64,000 nucleotides of DNA from contig NZ_FOJM01000005.1 in assembly GCF_900111825.1 (NCBI RefSeq), forward strand, positions 241,145-305,144, in the 5' to 3' direction. Shown here in pieces: positions 43,212-52,804 of the stretch (positions within the stretch are counted from its first letter, which is position 1; each line of letters starts with the position of its first letter). Source of the stretch: Pedobacter suwonensis (lineage in GTDB: Bacteria; Bacteroidota; Bacteroidia; Sphingobacteriales; Sphingobacteriaceae). The notes under the pieces were generated by a model that was not told the origin of the DNA, did not search any database, and was given only the letters and a program-made list of their open reading frames with translations. Position numbers and translations under genes: made by a program.

Positions 43212-44480
43212 TTAAAAAATATTAGAACCAGTTACATAATTGAGTTCAGCTCGTGTACTCATTCTTTCGGATTGGAGTTTATTGAGCTGAAGCGTATTTT
43301 CTTTATAGGCATCATAGAGATCCAAAAATTCGATCAGGCTGATGTTACGTGCCTTAAAATTTTTGATCAGGCCTGAAATCAGTGTATTAAAATCGGTACC
43401 AAAGGCAGGATCAATCTCTGCATATAGTTTTTCGTTGCGTAAAGCAGTTTTATAGCTGTTAAATACTTCATTCTCCAACAGAGCTTCTTGCTTTTTAATA
43501 TTTACATCTGCGGCAGTAATGCCAATCTGTGCTTTTTTAATTTCACCCTGGTTTCTGGAGAAAAGCGGAATGGGGATTTTAATGCCTAAACCAGTGTATT
43601 TTTCAGGATAATTTCCTTTAAGGTCGTAGCTCAGCCCAATTTCTATATCGGGAATGGCCATTGCTTTTTGCAGCTTTAAATTACGTTCGTTATAAAGCAG
43701 GTTGGTTTTGGCCAGTTTAAGGTCAGCGCGGTTTGCCCTGGCCGAATCAAGTAAGGCCTGATAGGGAATTTTATCTACAGTAGGTGATTTGAGCATTGCT
43801 TCATCTAAAACCAAAGTAATTGAGGTTGCAGCATTAATGCCACAGAGCAACTTCAAATCTTTGTAGTAATCTTCCAGTTCATTCATTAGCCCTGCCTGTT
43901 CTGCTTTGAGGTTGATCAATAATGATTTTATCCTGATTACATCCTTCGCCGCAACGTTCCCCGTTTTTAACTGAAGATCATAAGCTTTCGCGAGCTGCGC
44001 TGTAGAACTGATTTGTTCCTGATATACTTTAACAGATTGTGCAGCAAAATAAGATTTGTAAAAGGTGTTAACGAGTTCAAACTTTAAGGTTCTGATCAGG
44101 TCAAAATACTCGTATTCGGCCATTTTAACCCCGGTTTGGGCCAGCTTGATATTCTTATTGCGTTTGCCAGCAAGTTTAAACAGCTGAAAAATAGATCCGG
44201 AATATTGACCGTGGGCATACGAGGTTTGCAGGAATTTTTTGGTGTCCTTATTGTAAAAAAGATTTTCGTATTCCAGTGTGGGATTTTCGAAAAGTTTAGC
44301 CGTGATGATTTCTGCTTTTGCCTGATCAATTTCATAATTGCTGGCCAATAACTCGAAATTATTCCTCAAAAAAAGGCTTTCCGCCTGGTTTAAGTTTAAG
44401 CTTAATGTATCGCGCTGTGCGAAAGCCGTAGCGGCTGTTAATGCCCAAAAAAGAATGAGCCATGAAAATACCCTTATCAT
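43212..44480 (-). CDS. TolC-family outer membrane efflux protein
   Basis: A 422-residue protein with a signal peptide (about residues 1-21, ending TAFA) and the two repeated OEP halves: LNLNQAESLFLRNNFELLASNYEIDQAKAEI and GLGIKIPIPLFSRNQGEIKKAQ. It forms the outer-membrane channel of the RND system. It is the first gene of the efflux operon. The ATG lies 5 nt after a TAGCTTTG box and downstream of the phased TTAAA array, so its promoter appears directly controlled by the neighbouring response regulator. Confidence 0.92.
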   Translation of the reverse strand: MIRVFSWLILFWALTAATAFAQRDTLSLNLNQAESLFLRNNFELLASNYEIDQAKAEIITAKLFENPTLEYENLFYNKDTKKFLQTSYAHGQYSGSIFQLFKLAGKRNKNIKLAQTGVKMAEYEYFDLIRTLKFELVNTFYKSYFAAQSVKVYQEQISSTAQLAKAYDLQLKTGNVAAKDVIRIKSLLINLKAEQAGLMNELEDYYKDLKLLCGINAATSITLVLDEAMLKSPTVDKIPYQALLDSARANRADLKLAKTNLLYNERNLKLQKAMAIPDIEIGLSYDLKGNYPEKYTGLGIKIPIPLFSRNQGEIKKAQIGITAADVNIKKQEALLENEVFNSYKTALRNEKLYAEIDPAFGTDFNTLISGLIKNFKARNISLIEFLDLYDAYKENTLQLNKLQSERMSTRAELNYVTGSNIF

Positions 44481-44485
44481 ATCTG

Positions 44486-44542
44486 CAAAGCTATCTTTGC
44501 CAGATTAAAAGCGGATTAAATCGGGCTTAAAAGGGGATTAAA
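44486..44542 (-). promoter_or_regulatory. Efflux operon promoter with four 11-bp-spaced TTAAA half-sites
   Basis: On the plus strand TTAAA occurs at 44505, 44516, 44527 and 44538, exactly 11 bp apart. The minus-strand -7 box TAGCTTTG is at 44493-44486, 12 bp from the nearest half-site. The inner 17-mer CTTAAAAGGGGATTAAA (44526-44542) recurs before the regulator gene with 16 of 17 bases identical. Direct repeats on one DNA face are typical binding sites of OmpR-family regulators. Confidence 0.7.
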
Positions 44543-44632
44543 GTTGCGGACATGTTTGTACTCGTTTCCAAAAAAGTGCAAGAATAGGTATACGGTTTCA
44601 TCGTTTGTAAACGATATGTTATTTAACGCTCG

Positions 44633-46009
44633 TTAGAAACGATCGTTAGCGGGATTCGAAATGAGCGTGAGCGAAACCGTAAATGTGCAGCCACCCTGAT
44701 CTGGATTTTTAATGGTGATCTCGCCTTTAAGCAAATCGATAATTTTTTTAGACATATAAAGCCCCATACCTTCGCCGTGCCGGCCATGTTCTTTCGCACG
44801 GGTATAAAAAGGGTTAAAGATATCTGCCTGATCATCAACTAAAATTCCCTGTCCATGATCTATGATGTGGATAAAAACATGGTTTTTACGAGTTTCGACC
44901 TGGATATTTACTTCTTGGTTATCGGAAAATTTAAAAGCATTTGAGATGATATTATCCAGGGCAATTTGTAACAAAGTGGCATTGGCCAATATTTCAGGTT
45001 TGGTATTAATGGGCTTTTGATAGGCAATGTTAAGGTCAAGACCTTTCTGCATCTTCCATTCGGTTTGGATTTTAGCAAGCAGATCATCAAGTTTGATCGG
45101 AGCAAGTTGAGAATTGATCAGATCAAGATCCATTTTTGCCAGGGCCACCAAACCTGTAATGATGTGTTCCATTTTTTCTGCATCTTCAAGCATCGAAATA
45201 ATCACTTTTTGATAAGCAGCCTGATCTCTTTCTTTTGATAGGGCAAGTTCAGCGTTCATCATAATCCGAGTAACGGGCGTTCGAAGTTCATGTGAAGCAT
45301 TGGCTACAAAGGTTTTCTGCAGTATAAAAGCCTGTTCGAGTTCTTCCATTAAATGATTAAAACTCTGTGCAATGAGATTAATCTCGTCCTTATTGTTATG
45401 TTCTTCTACTCTAAATTGCATGTTTTGAGCGCTTGCCTGTTTTACTTCGAGCATAAATTTTTGCAGCGGTTTCAGCATTTTCTGGGCAATCCACCTGCTC
45501 AATAATAATACGATAAGCGAGATAAGGATAAAGATAAAAATCATGATCTTCAACAACTTGTCGAGCCTGTTGTGTGAGCCCTGGTCGTCGGCCGAAGCGA
45601 GGATAACGAAGTCGCCCTGGTTATCCTTATAATAAATACCAACTACCTGTCGCTGACCGTCCGTATATTTTAAACGGCCTTTCCGCCGTACCTGATCAAT
45701 GGTGGCAGGGGTCCAATATTGGGCCGTATCGCCGATAAAAGTGGCCCTGTTTTTTTGATCATAAATGCGAATTACTTCACTGTTCAATTTTTGAAGGTAT
45801 TTGTGGCGTACTGTATTTAATGCATCTCTACTGATTTCATCTGCTTCAAGGTACAGTTTAGCAGTTACCATGGTGCGGTCGGTGAGGCGTTCGAAGAAAT
45901 CGGCCTCTAAAAATTTCATAAAGGTAAAATATACCGTGCAAAGCACGGCGAAGAGCATTGAAGTGCTGATCAGCGTAAAATATAGTGCTATCCGGTCCTT
46001 TATTTTCAT
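44633..46009 (-). CDS. Sensor histidine kinase of the metal-efflux system
   Basis: A 458-residue HAMP-type kinase. Transmembrane helices at about 12-32 and 150-170 flank a periplasmic sensor of about 115 residues. HAMP is at about 170-225. The H-box is SHELRTPVTRIMMNAELAL with His240, followed by the HATPase domain: an N-box (ALDNIISNAFKF), DHGQGI and GEGMGLYMSKKII. It follows the response regulator without a gap (46009/46010) and probably senses metal in the periplasm. Confidence 0.93.
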   Translation of the reverse strand: MKIKDRIALYFTLISTSMLFAVLCTVYFTFMKFLEADFFERLTDRTMVTAKLYLEADEISRDALNTVRHKYLQKLNSEVIRIYDQKNRATFIGDTAQYWTPATIDQVRRKGRLKYTDGQRQVVGIYYKDNQGDFVILASADDQGSHNRLDKLLKIMIFIFILISLIVLLLSRWIAQKMLKPLQKFMLEVKQASAQNMQFRVEEHNNKDEINLIAQSFNHLMEELEQAFILQKTFVANASHELRTPVTRIMMNAELALSKERDQAAYQKVIISMLEDAEKMEHIITGLVALAKMDLDLINSQLAPIKLDDLLAKIQTEWKMQKGLDLNIAYQKPINTKPEILANATLLQIALDNIISNAFKFSDNQEVNIQVETRKNHVFIHIIDHGQGILVDDQADIFNPFYTRAKEHGRHGEGMGLYMSKKIIDLLKGEITIKNPDQGGCTFTVSLTLISNPANDRF

Positions 46010-46687
46010 CTATTTTAGGATGTATCCCATATTGATTTTGGTATGGATGAGTTTGCGTTCAAAACCCTTTTCAATTTTTTTCCGCAGAAAATTAATGTAT
46101 ACATCAATTACATTGGTACCGGTTTCGAAACTGATGTCCCACGCTTGCTCGGCTATAAATTGTCTTGAGAGCAAACGGTTGGGGTTGCGCATAAAAAGTT
46201 CGAGCAGGATAAATTCTTTGGCGCTTAATTCGATCGGTTTACCCGCACGGCTTACCTCTTTGCTGTAGCGATCAAGTACGAGATCTTCAAAATATAATTT
46301 ATGATCTGTTTTATTTTCAACAGGTGGCTGTCTGCGTAATAGGGCTGCAACCCTGGCCAAAAATTCTTTCAGGTGAAAGGGTTTGACGAGATAATCATCG
46401 GCACCGGCCTCTAAACCGGTAACTTTATCATCAATAGTACCCATTGCCGTAAGCATGAGGATTGGTGTGTGTAAAGCATTTTCTCTGAGGTGTTTACAAA
46501 GCTGGATGCCGTTTAAGCCAGGCATCATTACATCGATAATCAACAGGTTAAAGCTTTCCCTTAAAAAAATGTCCAGCGCGTCAATTCCATTGGCTACGGT
46601 AAGTACCTGATAATTATTTTCTTCGAGTGCCGACTTCAACAGTTCAGCAATTTTAGGGTCGTCTTCAGCTATTCCGATCTTTAGCAT
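46010..46687 (-). CDS. OmpR-family response regulator of the metal-efflux system
   Basis: A 225-residue regulator. Receiver: acidic pair in IAEDDPKI, phosphoacceptor Asp52 in LLIIDVMMPG, Lys in YLVKPF. The C-terminal winged helix (about 130-225) has SAKEFILLELFMRNPNRLLSRQFIAEQAWD and TNVIDVYINFLRKKIEKG, the OmpR/PhoB recognition fold. Such regulators bind pairs of direct repeats about 10-11 bp apart, matching the TTAAA sites before its own gene and before the tolC operon. The ATG lies 4 nt after a -7 box. Confidence 0.95.
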   Translation of the reverse strand: MLKIGIAEDDPKIAELLKSALEENNYQVLTVANGIDALDIFLRESFNLLIIDVMMPGLNGIQLCKHLRENALHTPILMLTAMGTIDDKVTGLEAGADDYLVKPFHLKEFLARVAALLRRQPPVENKTDHKLYFEDLVLDRYSKEVSRAGKPIELSAKEFILLELFMRNPNRLLSRQFIAEQAWDISFETGTNVIDVYINFLRKKIEKGFERKLIHTKINMGYILK

Positions 46688-46691
46688 TTAA

Positions 46692-46726
46692 CAAAAGTAA
46701 CCATCTCATCTTAAAAAGGGATTAAA
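46692..46726 (-). promoter_or_regulatory. Promoter of the regulator gene with paired TTAAA half-sites
   Basis: The minus-strand -7 box TACTTTTG (46699-46692) ends 4 nt before the ATG. CTTAAAAAGGGATTAAA (46710-46726) has TTAAA at 46711 and 46722, 11 bp apart. The nearest half-site is 12 bp from the -7 box, the same distance as at the tolC promoter. This suggests autoregulation. Confidence 0.65.
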
Positions 46727-46876
46727 ATAGGGGTTTTTCCGTTACCTTAGGGATTGAAATTAATCTCATGCTCCCATAATGAATAATTGTATTGCATAGG
46801 GTTACGGTTATATTGGATGCTATCGTTCATTGTCTCACCAACCGAAACGAAATTATATTAAAATAGCTATATTTTT

Positions 46877-47506
46877 ATGTTCGAAAAATTTGACCAGACC
46901 AGTTATCATCAACTTTGTGATTTGTTAGGTGGCCATCATCCGGATTTGCAACTGATTTTGGATCGATATGGTTATCCACCCTTTTGGTCGCGTCCAAATA
47001 CTTTTGAATCGTTAGTGCATATTATTCTTGAACAACAGGTTTCTCTGGCTTCGGCATTGGCCGCAATAAATAAACTAAAAGAAAAAATTGATGAGGTTAC
47101 TCCTGCAAGGATGTTATTGCTCACTGATCAGGAATTAAGGGAATGTTATTTTAGCAGGCAAAAAACGGAATATGTTCGTCATTTGGCCCAAAATATCGTT
47201 AGCGGGACATTGTCTTTGAGTGAAATGGAGAAAATGGACGACCTAACCGTAAGAAACCGGCTTAAAAGGATTAAGGGGATTGGCGATTGGACCGTAGATA
47301 TTTACCTGATTTTTATGCTGCACCATCAGGATATTTTCCCGATAGGAGATCTGGCTGCCGTAAACTCGTTAAAGAAAGTAAAAAGCTTGTCAGCAGGAGT
47401 GGGTAAAGAGGAAGTGTCATTGGTGGCAGAGCAATTTAAACCTTATCGCACTATTGCCACCATGCTGTTATGGCATGCGTATTTAGTGGAGAGGAAGCAG
47501 AAATAA
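46877..47506 (+). CDS. DNA-3-methyladenine glycosylase II-type repair enzyme (AlkA/HhH-GPD)
   Basis: A 209-residue HhH-GPD glycosylase. The helix-hairpin-helix is LKRIKGIGDWTVDIYLIFM and the catalytic Asp is in FPIGDLAAVNSL, equivalent to AlkA Asp238. It lacks the N-terminal AlkA domain of E. coli, like many short AlkA proteins. It removes alkylated purines from DNA, leaving abasic sites for repair. It stands alone, divergent from the metal regulator gene. Confidence 0.92.
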   Translation: MFEKFDQTSYHQLCDLLGGHHPDLQLILDRYGYPPFWSRPNTFESLVHIILEQQVSLASALAAINKLKEKIDEVTPARMLLLTDQELRECYFSRQKTEYVRHLAQNIVSGTLSLSEMEKMDDLTVRNRLKRIKGIGDWTVDIYLIFMLHHQDIFPIGDLAAVNSLKKVKSLSAGVGKEEVSLVAEQFKPYRTIATMLLWHAYLVERKQK

Positions 47507-47724
47507 ATCCACCTTGCTGGTTTATAGCGCCTGGATTTTAACCACATGGTATGTGTATTCATCAACATGTTCATTTAATTATTCTTCAGTTACAGTATAA
47601 TATTTAAAACCAATAGATCAGGAAGAGGGTGTAACATAACGTTGTTCCTTAAAAAAACGTTAAAGCTCATTCAGGATAAATTTTCTCTTTAAGATTTGTT
47701 AATAATAAGGGAATATGGAGCTGG

Positions 47725-47732
47725 TAGCTTTG
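47725..47732 (+). promoter_or_regulatory. -7 promoter box of the ECF sigma gene
   Basis: TAGCTTTG fits TAnnTTTG and lies 22 nt before the TTG start of the sigma factor gene. Confidence 0.45.
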
Positions 47733-47753
47733 CTGTGAAAAAAGCAGCATCCC

Positions 47754-48317
47754 TTGAGCGAAACTTTACTTTCATCTTTACAGCGCGGAAGCCATCAGGC
47801 TATGGAGGAAATCTACCAGGCATATTGGTCAGATATTTTTGATGCTGCGCTCAAAAAGGCGGGTGATGAAGCGCTTGCGCAGGATATTACCCAGGAAATT
47901 TTTATCTCACTTTGGGAAAATCATAAAACGATTAACCTCTCCTCCAGTTTGGGGGCTTACCTGCATGGCGCTGTAAAATATAAAGTGATCAACTATTTCA
48001 GATCAGGTAAACTCAAAGCGCAGCATCAAACAGCGCTTAGTGCTTTACTGGATGAAAAAGAGACGATTGCTGCCGATGATAAACTCCTTTTAAAGGAGCT
48101 TCATCTTGAAGTGGATTCTGCCATTGCATTGCTGCCTGAAAAAATGCAAATGGTTTTCTCAATGAGCAGAAAACAAGATAAATCGATAAAAGAAATTGCT
48201 TCAGAACTAGATATTTCGGTTCAGACTGTAAAAAATCAGCTCTCCGCTGCTTTAAAATTGCTCAATAAAAGCCTGTCTTACATCATATTAATTACTGTAT
48301 TGATTGGCTTAACATAA
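47754..48317 (+). CDS. ECF sigma factor of the Sus-type phosphoesterase locus
   Basis: A 187-residue FecI-like ECF sigma factor. Region 2: LLSSLQRGSHQAMEEIYQAYWSDIFDAALKKAGDEALAQDITQEIFISLWEN; region 4: LPEKMQMVFSMSRKQDKSIKEIASELDISVQTVKNQLSAALKLL. The start is TTG (47754), kept because the LLSSLQRGS segment is conserved in this family and would be lost from the next ATG (47799). It should bind the FecR protein encoded downstream and drive the susC promoter. Confidence 0.9.
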   Translation: MSETLLSSLQRGSHQAMEEIYQAYWSDIFDAALKKAGDEALAQDITQEIFISLWENHKTINLSSSLGAYLHGAVKYKVINYFRSGKLKAQHQTALSALLDEKETIAADDKLLLKELHLEVDSAIALLPEKMQMVFSMSRKQDKSIKEIASELDISVQTVKNQLSAALKLLNKSLSYIILITVLIGLT

Positions 48318-48380
48318 AGTTAATTTACTGATAACATTTTTGGTTAGTACCATTCTGCTTTTCAACTGACATGTATTTAA

Positions 48381-49325
48381 ATGACAGAAGAACAGGCAAA
48401 GGAACTGCTGCAAAAATATCTCGATGAGCAGGCAAGTCCGCAAGAGCAAAAAAAGGTTGAAGAGTGGTATGCCACACTCCAGGTAAAAGATGTGGTTGTA
48501 CCTGCCGACCGTAAAGCTGCAATAGGTGCGCAAATGTTTGCCCAACTTCAGGTTGCTATGCGCAGGAAGTTAACAATTGGCAGCGTATTCAAACTCGGAT
48601 CTTTTATCAGGGTTGCCGCCGCCGTACTCTTGATGGTTACAGTGGGGGTTGTTATTTGGAAACTGAATAGTGAAATACCGTCTGAAAATCAGATAACCGT
48701 AATTAACAGCGCTACGCAGCAGAAGCGAATTATCTTGCCTGATGGTTCGGTTGTATTATTAGGCCCTTCGGCAAAACTCTGCTATCCTAAAATATTTGCT
48801 TCAAACAGCCGCCAAATCGAACTTGAAGAGGGTGAGGCATTTTTCAATATTACCCATCAGGAGAAAAGACCATTCACCGTACATACAAGTGCTGGTGTAA
48901 ACATTAGCGTTTTGGGTACCTCTTTTAAAATAAAATCTTATCAGGCCAGTAAACAGCTTGAGGTTGCCGTGGTTACGGGTAAAGTTGCGGTCAGCAATCC
49001 AAAAGGCGAACTGGGTACGCTGGTTAAGGACGAGTCTTTAACTTATGATAAAAATAACGGTCGTACTGCCATCCGCAAAAGTAAAACATCTGCTGTTATC
49101 AAATTTGCTTTTGATGGAGCAACGCTTGATCAGGTGGTTACTAAACTCCAATATGTATACAGCATTAAAATTCTATTAAGCGATAGCGCTCTAAGCAAAC
49201 TTAAAACAACTGCATCTTTTAGCAGCACACAGTCACCGGAGGAGATTCTGGATATTCTCTGCAGTCTGCACCACCTCAGGTTCAATGCATCAAAAAATCA
49301 TAAATCATTTAAAATATACAGATGA
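48381..49325 (+). CDS. FecR-family anti-sigma regulator
   Basis: A 314-residue inner-membrane protein. Residues 1-70 are a cytoplasmic helical region (TEEQAKELLQKYLDEQASPQEQKKVEEWY), a transmembrane helix follows at about 73-94, then the periplasmic FecR domain (INSATQQKRIILPDGSVVLLGPSAKLCYP, GEAFFNI...PFTVHTSAGVNISVLGTSFKI) and a DUF4974-type C-terminal domain. It passes a signal from the STN domain of SusC to the sigma factor. The 123 bp before susC contain no gene. Confidence 0.93.
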   Translation: MTEEQAKELLQKYLDEQASPQEQKKVEEWYATLQVKDVVVPADRKAAIGAQMFAQLQVAMRRKLTIGSVFKLGSFIRVAAAVLLMVTVGVVIWKLNSEIPSENQITVINSATQQKRIILPDGSVVLLGPSAKLCYPKIFASNSRQIELEEGEAFFNITHQEKRPFTVHTSAGVNISVLGTSFKIKSYQASKQLEVAVVTGKVAVSNPKGELGTLVKDESLTYDKNNGRTAIRKSKTSAVIKFAFDGATLDQVVTKLQYVYSIKILLSDSALSKLKTTASFSSTQSPEEILDILCSLHHLRFNASKNHKSFKIYR

Positions 49326-49448
49326 GATAAGGATATGATATAGAATTATGTACGGTTACTGGTAAGACCAGGTGCCGCAATCTCTCTTCCTGGCAGCAAA
49401 GCCAGCATAAATAAAGCTTTACAAAAACAAAATCAAACAAATTAAGCA

Positions 49449-52400
49449 ATGAAAACAACCTCCGCCAAGCGGACACCAGCTCTTTATAAGATCATGAAAT
49501 ACTCATGTTTAACATTTACAATTCTCTGCATTTTTTGTAGCTCAATCCTCGCTTCGGCAGGTATGGCACAGAAACTAGAGAAAAGCAGGGTTAGCCTTAC
49601 TATAGGTAAAGGCCGCAAGATGACCGAGATCATCAAAGAAATCGAATCACGTACCGGACTCAGTTTTGTGTATAATCCAGATCAGCTGCAACAAAAAAAT
49701 ATGTTGGTAAGCGGCGATTTTACCAGCGAGCCTGTAAGGTCGCTTTTAGACAGACTTGGTTTGCAGGTGCTGGAAAAAGGCGGATATGTGATCTTAAACA
49801 ACGCCGTAATGAATAAACCAGACCGGATAATTACAGGAATAGTAAGAGATACAACAGGATTGGCACTTCCGGGCGTATCTGTAAAAGTATTAGGCACACA
49901 AAGTGGTACCATTACCGATGGAAACGGTGCTTATCGCATTGCAGTTGGTGCTGACGCAGTGCTTTCATTTTCGATGATCGGTTACCAGACCAGGGAAGCA
50001 AAAGTAGGCGATGAACAGGTCATTAACATGGTTTTGAAAGAAGAACGCTCTACACTTGCTGATGTTGTAGTTGTGGGTTACGGCACGCAGAAAAAAGAGA
50101 CCCTAACCGGGGCAATTAGTATTGTTGGCCTGGATAAACTTTCCTCACGTTCATTAAACAGTGTTGGCGAGGTATTGGCCGGAAAATCACCCGGTGTGAT
50201 TGTGACCAATGAGGGCGGCGACCCAACATCTGCACCGCGTATCAATATCCGCGGATCGGGTGGTATTAATGGAGAAAATGTACTGTATGTAATCGATGGT
50301 TCTATATTTTCGGGTACGCCACAGCTTAATCCTAATGATATCGAATCAATTTCAGTCTTAAAAGACGGATCTGCTGCCATTTACGGCGCAAGGGCTTCGG
50401 GCGGTGTGGTATTAATTACCACCAAAAAAGGCAAAAGCGGAAAAATGCAGATCAGTTTTGACGCTAAATTGGGCCAACAAAGCGCATGGAAAAAGCTGGA
50501 ACCTTTAAATGCGCAACAACGCGCACAGGTGGCAGCTACGGCCGCAAAAAATGGCGGTAGCAATCTATTACCCGCTTTTGATCCGGCAAAGTATCCTGAC
50601 GGGCAGATTACCCGCACCAACTGGATGGATGAGGTTTTTAGAACTGGATTATTACAGGATTACAATGCAGCGATAAACGGCGGTAGCGAAAAGTCTAACT
50701 ATTACCTCAGTTTTAATTACCGTAATGCTGAAGGGATTGTGTTAAATACCAAAACCAAACGTTACAACTTCAGGATCAATACCGAACACGAAGTTACCGA
50801 TTGGCTAAAAGTGGGCGAAAACCTGTCGTACAGCAGCACCAACGGCAATGGTGCCAATACCAGCAGCGATTATACCGGTGCTTTACTTTCAGCCATTTAT
50901 TATCCTACAAATGCTACACCTTACAATGCAGATGGCAGCTTTGCAGGTTTGCCAGGACCTTATGCCGGCGATTATGGTGATATTGTAAATCCTGTTGCCG
51001 ATTTAATGCGTATTGATATCAACAATCCTGTAAATGTGTTGGTAATTAATCCTTATGCTAATATTAAATTGGCCAAAGGTTTAACTTTCAGGTCTAATTT
51101 AAGCATTACCAAAACAGACGCTGCCTTTAAAAGCTTTACACCTAAAAGACCTGAAGTAGGAAAGCCGGTATTGAGCAATAGTTTAGTGGAACGCAGTAAC
51201 CGTAACAGCGATTTACTAACAGAGCAAGTGTTAAACTATAAAGGTACTTTTGGTAATCATCAAATTGATCTTACAGGAGGGTATTCATTTCAAAAAACAC
51301 AGCTCCGCAGTTTATATTCATCAGGGTCTGGTTTTGACGATGAATCAGTACAATATAGATATCTAATGAATGCTACGGTTATACAGCCTTCTTCGAGCGG
51401 TTATAATGCACAGGCGCTTTCGTCACTGTTTTTAAGGGCAAACTACAACTATCGCGAAAAATACCTGTTCTCGTTAATCGGTCGCCGTGATGGATCATCT
51501 TTGCTCTCTAAAAATAACAGAACCAGAAATTATGGTTCGGCTTCGGTTGGATGGGTAATGAGCAAAGAAGATTTTCTTAAAGATGTAAATTGGTTAAATG
51601 AACTGAAATTAAGAGGTAGCTATGGTTTTCTTGGTAATTTAGGAACACTTACCTCTGATGCGGTTAATCCATTATTAATGCCGACACAAAGTTATTTCGG
51701 ACAAACACCAACTTTACAAAATGGTTATGTTCAAACGGTTTTGGCCAATCCTAACATAGCATGGGCAGAATCTAAACAAACCAATTTTGGTGTTGATGTA
51801 GCGGTATTGGGACGTTTCAATCTTACTGGAGATTATTTTATCAAAGAAATAGATAAAATGATCCTGACCAGGACATTACCTGGAACGGCAGGTTTAAATA
51901 CGCAGATCATTAACGCAGGTAAGGTAAGAGATAAAGGCATTGAACTAGGATTAACTTATAACAGCGATAAAGTTGCAGCCTTCACTTACTCGGTAAACGC
52001 AACTTTAACGAAAGTAAATAACAAAATAGAAGAACTTATACCGGGTATAGAAAACCAGGTGGTGTCCACCAATTTCCGTAACGAGGTTGCACCGTTGACC
52101 AATAGGGTTGGACAGGCACTCTACAGTTATTATGTGTTAAAAACCGATGGTATTTTTCAAAGTCAGGCAGAAGCCGATAACTATAAAAATGCTAAAGGAC
52201 AAAAAATTCAGCCGAATGCGAAAGCAGGTGATTTTAAATTTGTGGATATCAACGGCGATGGGTCAATTGATAGCAAAGACCGGTATTTTGCAGGCAGTGC
52301 CTATCCTGATTTCTCTTACGGATTGAGTTTCAATGCAAGTTATAAAAATTTCGATTTCAATATTTTTGCTCAGGGTGTTCAGGGTAATAAGTTGTTTAAT

Positions 52401-52793
52401 GCGGTAAAACGTACTACTTATAGTGCTTCCGGACCTTCCTATAACAAACTGGTTGGTATTTTGGATGCCTGGTCGCCGGAGAATCCGGGTGGCAAAGTGC
52501 CGATTATTTCAACCAGCGATGCCAACGGAAACTTTGCAGCTTCTGATTTTTATATAGAAGATGGCTCTTATCTGCGTATCCGCAACGTAACCTTAGGTTA
52601 TAGCCTGCCAAAATCAATCGCTAACAAGTTAAAAACAGGCGGTGTCAGGATTTATGCTACGGCAAACAATCTTTTCACCATTACTAAATATTCAGGCTTC
52701 GATCCCGAAATCGGAATGGACAACAACGGAGTGGATGTTGGCCGTTATCCTCAAGCCAGAAGTTTTATCCTGGGTTTAAGCGTAAATTTATAA
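49449..52793 (+). CDS. SusC/RagA-type TonB-dependent transporter with STN domain
   Basis: A 1114-residue outer-membrane transporter. After a signal segment (about 1-40) comes the STN secretin/TonB N-terminal domain (about 50-115), then a carboxypeptidase-like regulatory domain (about 128-205), the TonB-box region DVVVVGYGTQKKE, the plug and a 22-strand barrel ending ARSFILGLSVNL. The STN domain contacts FecR, so ligand binding can switch on the ECF sigma factor. Neighbouring phosphatases suggest that it imports phosphorylated compounds; the substrate itself is not known. Confidence 0.95.
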   Translation: MKTTSAKRTPALYKIMKYSCLTFTILCIFCSSILASAGMAQKLEKSRVSLTIGKGRKMTEIIKEIESRTGLSFVYNPDQLQQKNMLVSGDFTSEPVRSLLDRLGLQVLEKGGYVILNNAVMNKPDRIITGIVRDTTGLALPGVSVKVLGTQSGTITDGNGAYRIAVGADAVLSFSMIGYQTREAKVGDEQVINMVLKEERSTLADVVVVGYGTQKKETLTGAISIVGLDKLSSRSLNSVGEVLAGKSPGVIVTNEGGDPTSAPRINIRGSGGINGENVLYVIDGSIFSGTPQLNPNDIESISVLKDGSAAIYGARASGGVVLITTKKGKSGKMQISFDAKLGQQSAWKKLEPLNAQQRAQVAATAAKNGGSNLLPAFDPAKYPDGQITRTNWMDEVFRTGLLQDYNAAINGGSEKSNYYLSFNYRNAEGIVLNTKTKRYNFRINTEHEVTDWLKVGENLSYSSTNGNGANTSSDYTGALLSAIYYPTNATPYNADGSFAGLPGPYAGDYGDIVNPVADLMRIDINNPVNVLVINPYANIKLAKGLTFRSNLSITKTDAAFKSFTPKRPEVGKPVLSNSLVERSNRNSDLLTEQVLNYKGTFGNHQIDLTGGYSFQKTQLRSLYSSGSGFDDESVQYRYLMNATVIQPSSSGYNAQALSSLFLRANYNYREKYLFSLIGRRDGSSLLSKNNRTRNYGSASVGWVMSKEDFLKDVNWLNELKLRGSYGFLGNLGTLTSDAVNPLLMPTQSYFGQTPTLQNGYVQTVLANPNIAWAESKQTNFGVDVAVLGRFNLTGDYFIKEIDKMILTRTLPGTAGLNTQIINAGKVRDKGIELGLTYNSDKVAAFTYSVNATLTKVNNKIEELIPGIENQVVSTNFRNEVAPLTNRVGQALYSYYVLKTDGIFQSQAEADNYKNAKGQKIQPNAKAGDFKFVDINGDGSIDSKDRYFAGSAYPDFSYGLSFNASYKNFDFNIFAQGVQGNKLFNAVKRTTYSASGPSYNKLVGILDAWSPENPGGKVPIISTSDANGNFAASDFYIEDGSYLRIRNVTLGYSLPKSIANKLKTGGVRIYATANNLFTITKYSGFDPEIGMDNNGVDVGRYPQARSFILGLSVNL

Positions 52794-52804
52794 TCACAAC
52801 AACA

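Noticed and set aside
45801..46268. Plus-strand ORF of 155 residues across the kinase/regulator junction
   Set aside because: Antisense to two well-supported genes; Ser/Arg/Leu-rich shadow.
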